The translations under genes were made by a program, and so were the position numbers. The notes beneath the pieces are model-generated. The model was not told the DNA's origin, ran no database searches, and saw only the letters and a program-made list of their open reading frames with translations. Source: Notolepis coatsorum (lineage: Eukaryota; Chordata; Actinopteri; Aulopiformes; Paralepididae). Taken from it: a stretch of 64,000 bases of DNA. This document shows, in pieces, positions 59,301-64,000 of the stretch; position 1 is the first letter of the stretch; each line of letters begins with the position of its first letter. The stretch is from assembly GCA_963971535.1 (NCBI GenBank), contig OZ020589.1, positions 97,774,384 to 97,838,383 of the forward strand, given 5' to 3'.

Positions 59301-62300
59301 TCACACCAGGTCACAATACTAGCTCTAGTGTGGTGACCATGCTGATGTTACACCTGGTCACAATACTAGCTCTAGTGTGGTGACCATGTTGATGTTACAC
59401 CAGGTCACAATACTAGCTCTAGTGTGGTGACCATGTTGGTCTCACACCAGGTCACAATACTAGCTCTAGTGTGGTGACCATGTTGGTGTCACACCAGGTC
59501 ACAATACTAGCTCTAGTGGTGACCATGTTGATGTTACACCAGGTCACAATACTAGCTCTAGTGGTGACCATGTTGATGTTACACCAGGTCACAATACTAG
59601 CTCTAGTGGTGACCATGTTGATGTTACACCAGGTCACAATACTAGCTCTAGTGTGGTGACCATGTTGATGTTACACCAGGTCACAATACTAGCTCTAGTG
59701 TGGTGACCATGCTGATGTTACACCAGGTCACAATACTAGCTCTAGTGGTGACCATGTTGGTGTTACACCAGGTCACAATACTAGCTCTAGTGTGGTGACC
59801 ATGTTGGTGTCACACCAGGTCACAATACTAGCTCTAGTGTGGTGACCATGTTGGTGTTACACCAGGTCACAATACTAGCTCTAGTGGTGACCATGTTGAT
59901 GTTACACCAGGACACAATACTAGCTCTAGTGTGGTGACCATGTTGGTGTTACACCAGGTCACAATACTAGCTCTAGTGTGGTGACCATGCTGATGTTACA
60001 CCAGGTCACAATACTAGCTCTAGTGGTGACCATGTTGATGTTACACCAGGTCACAATACTAGCTCTAGTGTGGTGACCATGTTGATGTTACACCAGGTCA
60101 CAATACTAGCTCTAGTGGTGACCATGTTGATGTTACACCAGGTCACAATACTAGCTCTAGTGTGGTGACCATGTTGATGTTACACCAGGTCACAATACTA
60201 GCTCTAGTGGTGACCATGTTGATGTTACACCAGGTCACAATACTAGCTCTAGTGGTGACCATGTTGATGTTACACCAGGTCACAATACTAGCTCTAGTGG
60301 TGACCATGTTGGTGTCACACCAGGTCACAATACTAGCTCTAGTGGTGACCATGTTGATGTTACACCAGGTCACAATACTAGCTCTAGTGGTGACCATGTT
60401 GGTGTTACACCAGGTCACAATACTAGCTCTAGTGGTGACCATGTTGATGTTACACCAGGTCACAATACTAGCTCTAGTGTGGTGACCATGTTGGTGTTAC
60501 ACCAGGTCACAATACTAGCTCTAGTGTGGTGACCATGCTGATGTTACACCAGGTCACAATACTAGCTCTAGTGTGGTGACCATGTTGGTGTTACACCAGG
60601 TCACAATACTAGCTCTAGTGGTGACCATGTTGATGTTACACCAGGTCACAATACTAGCTCTAGTGTGGTGACCATGTTGGCGTTACACCAGGTCACAATA
60701 CTAGCTCTAGTGTGGTGACCATGCTGATGTTACACCAGGTCACAATACTAGCTCTAGTGGTGACCATGTTGATGTTACACCAGGTCACAATACTAGCTCT
60801 AGTGTGGTGACCATGTTGATGTTACACCAGGTCACAATACTAGCTCTAGTGGTGACCATGTTGATGTTACACCAGGTCACAATACTAGCTCTAGTGTGGT
60901 GACCATGCTGATGTTACACCAGGTCACAATACTAGCTCTAGTGTGGTGACCATGTTGATGTTACACCAGGTCACAATACTAGCTCTAGTGTGGTGACCAT
61001 GCTGATGTTACACCAGGTCACAATACTAGCTCTAGTGTGGTGACCATGCTGATGTTACACCAGGTCACAATACTAGCTCTAGTGTGGTGACCATGTTGAT
61101 GTTACACCAGGTCACAATACTAGCTCTAGTGTGGTGACCATGTTGGTGTCACACCAGGTCACAATACTAGCTCTAGTGTGGTGACCATGTTGGTGTCACA
61201 CCAGGTCACAATACTAGCTCTAGTGGTGACCATGTTGATGTTACACCAGGTCACAATACTAGCTCTAGTGGTGACCATGTTGATGTTACACCAGGTCACA
61301 ATACTAGCTCTAGTGGTGACCATGTTGATGTTACACCAGGTCACAATACTAGCTCTAGTGTGGTGACCATGTTGATGTTACACCAGGTCACAATACTAGC
61401 TCTAGTGTGGTGACCATGCTGATGTTACACCAGGTCACAATACTAGCTCTAGTGGTGACCATGTTGGTGTTACACCAGGTCACAATACTAGCTCTAGTGT
61501 GGTGACCATGTTGGTGTCACACCAGGTCACAATACTAGCTCTAGTGTGGTGACCATGTTGGTGTTACACCAGGTCACAATACTAGCTCTAGTGGTGACCA
61601 TGTTGATGTTACACCAGGTCACAATACTAGCTCTAGTGTGGTGACCATGTTGGTGTTACACCAGGTCACAATACTAGCTCTAGTGTGGTGACCATGCTGA
61701 TGTTACACCAGGTCATAATACTAGCTCTAGTGGTGACCATGCTGATGTTACACCAGGTCACAATACTAGCTCTAGTGGTGACCATGTTGATGTTACACCA
61801 GGTCACAATACTAGCTCTAGTGGTGACCATGTTGATGTTACACCAGGTCACAATACTAGCTCTAGTGGTGACCATGTTGATGTTACACCAGGTCACAATA
61901 CTAGCTCTAGTGGTGACCATGTTGATTTTACACCAGGTCACAATACTAGCTCTAGTGTGGTGACCATGTTGATGTTACACCAGGTCACACTACTAGCTCT
62001 AGTGTGGTGACCATGTTGATGTTACACCAGGTCACAATACTAGCTCTAGTGTGGTGACCATGTTGATGTTACACCAGGTCACAATACTAGCTCTAGTGTG
62101 GTGACCATGTTGGTGTTACACCAGGTCACAATACTAGCTCTAGTGGTGACCATGTTGATGTTACACCAGGTCACAATACTAGCTCTAGTGTGGTGACCAT
62201 GCTGATGTTACACCAGGTCACAATACTAGCTCTAGTGTGGTGACCATGCTGATGTTACACCAGGTCACAATACTAGCTCTAGTGTGGTGACCATGCTGAT

Positions 62301-64000
62301 GTTACACCAGGTCACAATACTAGCTCTAGTGTGGTGACCATGCTGATGTTACACCAGGTCACAATACTAGCTCTAGTGTGGTGACCATGTTGATGTTACA
62401 CCAGGTCACAATACTAGCTCTAGTGGTGACCATGTTGATGTTACACCAGGTCACAATACTAGCTCTAGTGGTGACCATGTTGATGTTACACCAGGTCACA
62501 ATACTAGCTCTAGTGTGGTGACCATGTCGATGTTACACCAGGTCACAATACTAGCTCTAGTGTGGTGACCATGTTGATGTCACACCAGGTCACAATACTA
62601 GCTCTAGTGTGGTGACCATGCTGATGTTACACCAGGTCACAATACTAGCTCTAGTGTGGTGACCATGCTGATGTTACACCAGGTCACAATACTAGCTCTA
62701 GTGTGGTGACCATGTTGATGTTACACCAGGTCACAATACTAGCTCTAGTGTGGTGACCATGTTGATGTTACACCAGGTCACAATACTAGCTCTAGTGTGG
62801 TGACCATGTTGGTGTTACACCAGGTCACAATACTAGCTCTAGTGTGGTGACCATGCTGATGTTACACCAGGTCACAATACTAGCTCTAGTGTGGTGACCA
62901 TGTTGATGTTACACCAGGTCACAATACTAGCTCTAGTGTGGTGACCATGTTGATGTTACACCAGGTCACAATACTAGCTCTAGTGTGGTGACCATGTTGA
63001 TGTTACACCAGGTCACAATACTAGCTCTAGTGTGGTGACCATGTTGATGTTACACCAGGTCACAATACTAGCTCTAGTGTGGTGACCATGTTGATGTTAC
63101 ACCAGGTCACAATACTAGCTCTAGTGTGTTGACCATGTTGGTGTTACACCAGGTCACAATACTAGCTCTAGTGGTGACCATGTTGATGTTACACCAGGTC
63201 ACAATACTAGCTCTAGTGTGGTGACCATGCTGATGTTACACCAGGTCACAATACTAGCTCTAGTGTGGTGACCATGTTGATGTTACACCAGGTCACAATA
63301 CTAGCTCTAGTGTGGTGACCATGTTGATGTTACACCAGGTCACAATACTAGCTCTAGTGTGGTGACCATGTTGGTGTTACACCAGGTCACAATACTAGCT
63401 CTAGTGGTGACCATGTTGATGTTACACCAGGTCACAATACTAGCTCTAGTGTGGTGACCATGCTGATGTTACACCAGGTCACAATACTAGCTCTAGTGTG
63501 GTGACCATGTTGATGTTACACCAGGTCACAATACTAGCTCTAGTGTGGTGACCATGCTGATGTTACACCAGGTCACAATACTAGCTCTAGTGTGGTGACC
63601 ATGTTGATGTTACACCAGGTCACAATACTAGCTCTAGTGTGGTGACCATGTTGATGTTACACCAGGTCACAATACTAGCTCTAGTGTGGTGACCATGTTG
63701 GTGTCACACCAGGTCACAATACTAGCTCTAGTGTGGTGACCATGTTGGTGTCACACCAGGTCACAATACTAGCTCTAGTGGTGACCATGTTGATGTTACA
63801 CCAGGTCACAATACTACCTCTAGTGGTGACCATGCTGATGTTACACCAGGTCAAAATACTAGCTCTAGTGGTGACCATGTTGGTGTTACACCAGGTCACA
63901 ATACTAGCTCTAGTGTGGTGACCATGTTGGTGTCACACCAGGTCACAATACTAGCTCTAGTGTGGTGACCATGTTGGTGTTACACCAGGTCACAATACTA
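56393..64000. repeat. 45/47-bp minisatellite array, second block, near-exact copy of 29864-37297
   Basis: Same unit, orientation and variants as the array at 8.7-38.9 kb, about 165 units, running off the window. The order of variants matches 29864-37297 with a constant offset of 26529 (for example 56678/30149, 58111/31582, 60143/33614, 61666/35137, 63714/37185). I noticed only isolated base differences, such as G to C at 59441 (versus 32912) and A to G at 61478 (versus 34949). From about 63827 the offset becomes 26159, i.e. 370 bp (eight units) fewer. Confidence 0.95.

Overview
The window looks like nuclear DNA of a ray-finned (probably teleost) fish. The evidence is two vertebrate-type host exons with splice signals, a dense mixture of fish-style interspersed repeats (short tRNA-headed SINEs, an L1/Tx1-type LINE, a CR1/L2-group LINE, hAT, piggyBac-like and TTAA-flanked MITEs), and long simple repeats. 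There are no bacterial operons, no CRISPR array and no complete host gene. Species cannot be named from the sequence.

Layout. 1-8.1 kb is a repeat mosaic: a hAT element (2260-3389) carrying a nested SINE, a decayed LINE copy, a TTAA-flanked MITE, fish dispersed repeats and another SINE. At 8185-8284 (minus) is the last coding exon of a CutA (CUTA) homologue. About 400 bp beyond it starts a head-to-tail minisatellite filling 8.69-38.89 kb: roughly 650 units of 45 or 47 bp, organised into higher-order blocks. It ends where the (CAAT)n tail of a nearly intact CR1/L2-group LINE (38.88-42.24 kb, minus, 950-codon open EN-RT frame) abuts a repeat unit. 42.2-55.2 kb is a nested transposon graveyard: SINEs, two piggyBac-like non-autonomous elements, a long frame-broken L1 with a MITE and a SINE inside it, and microsatellites. 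At 55258-55401 (plus) is an exon of GTF2F2 (TFIIF beta/RAP30), with a (CA)n tract starting 10 bases into the next intron. A 200-N gap (56193-56392) follows, then the same minisatellite to the end of the window.

How the parts fit. The host content is two exons of two unrelated housekeeping genes. The rest is tandem or interspersed repeat. The minisatellite carries most of the unusual structure. It has 45/47-bp length polymorphism, a 1434-bp higher-order period in its first third, an approximately 5.8-kb segment recurring 8054 bp away in its second half, and palindromic motifs in every unit. The array after the gap is a near-exact copy of 29864-37297 (constant offset 26529), then an apparent 8-unit deletion. 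That is either a very recent segmental duplication or, more likely, an allelic or duplicated contig placed by scaffolding. The many repeat-encoded reading frames in the array (15-residue periodicity on both strands) are best read as by-products of a 45-bp unit, not genes.
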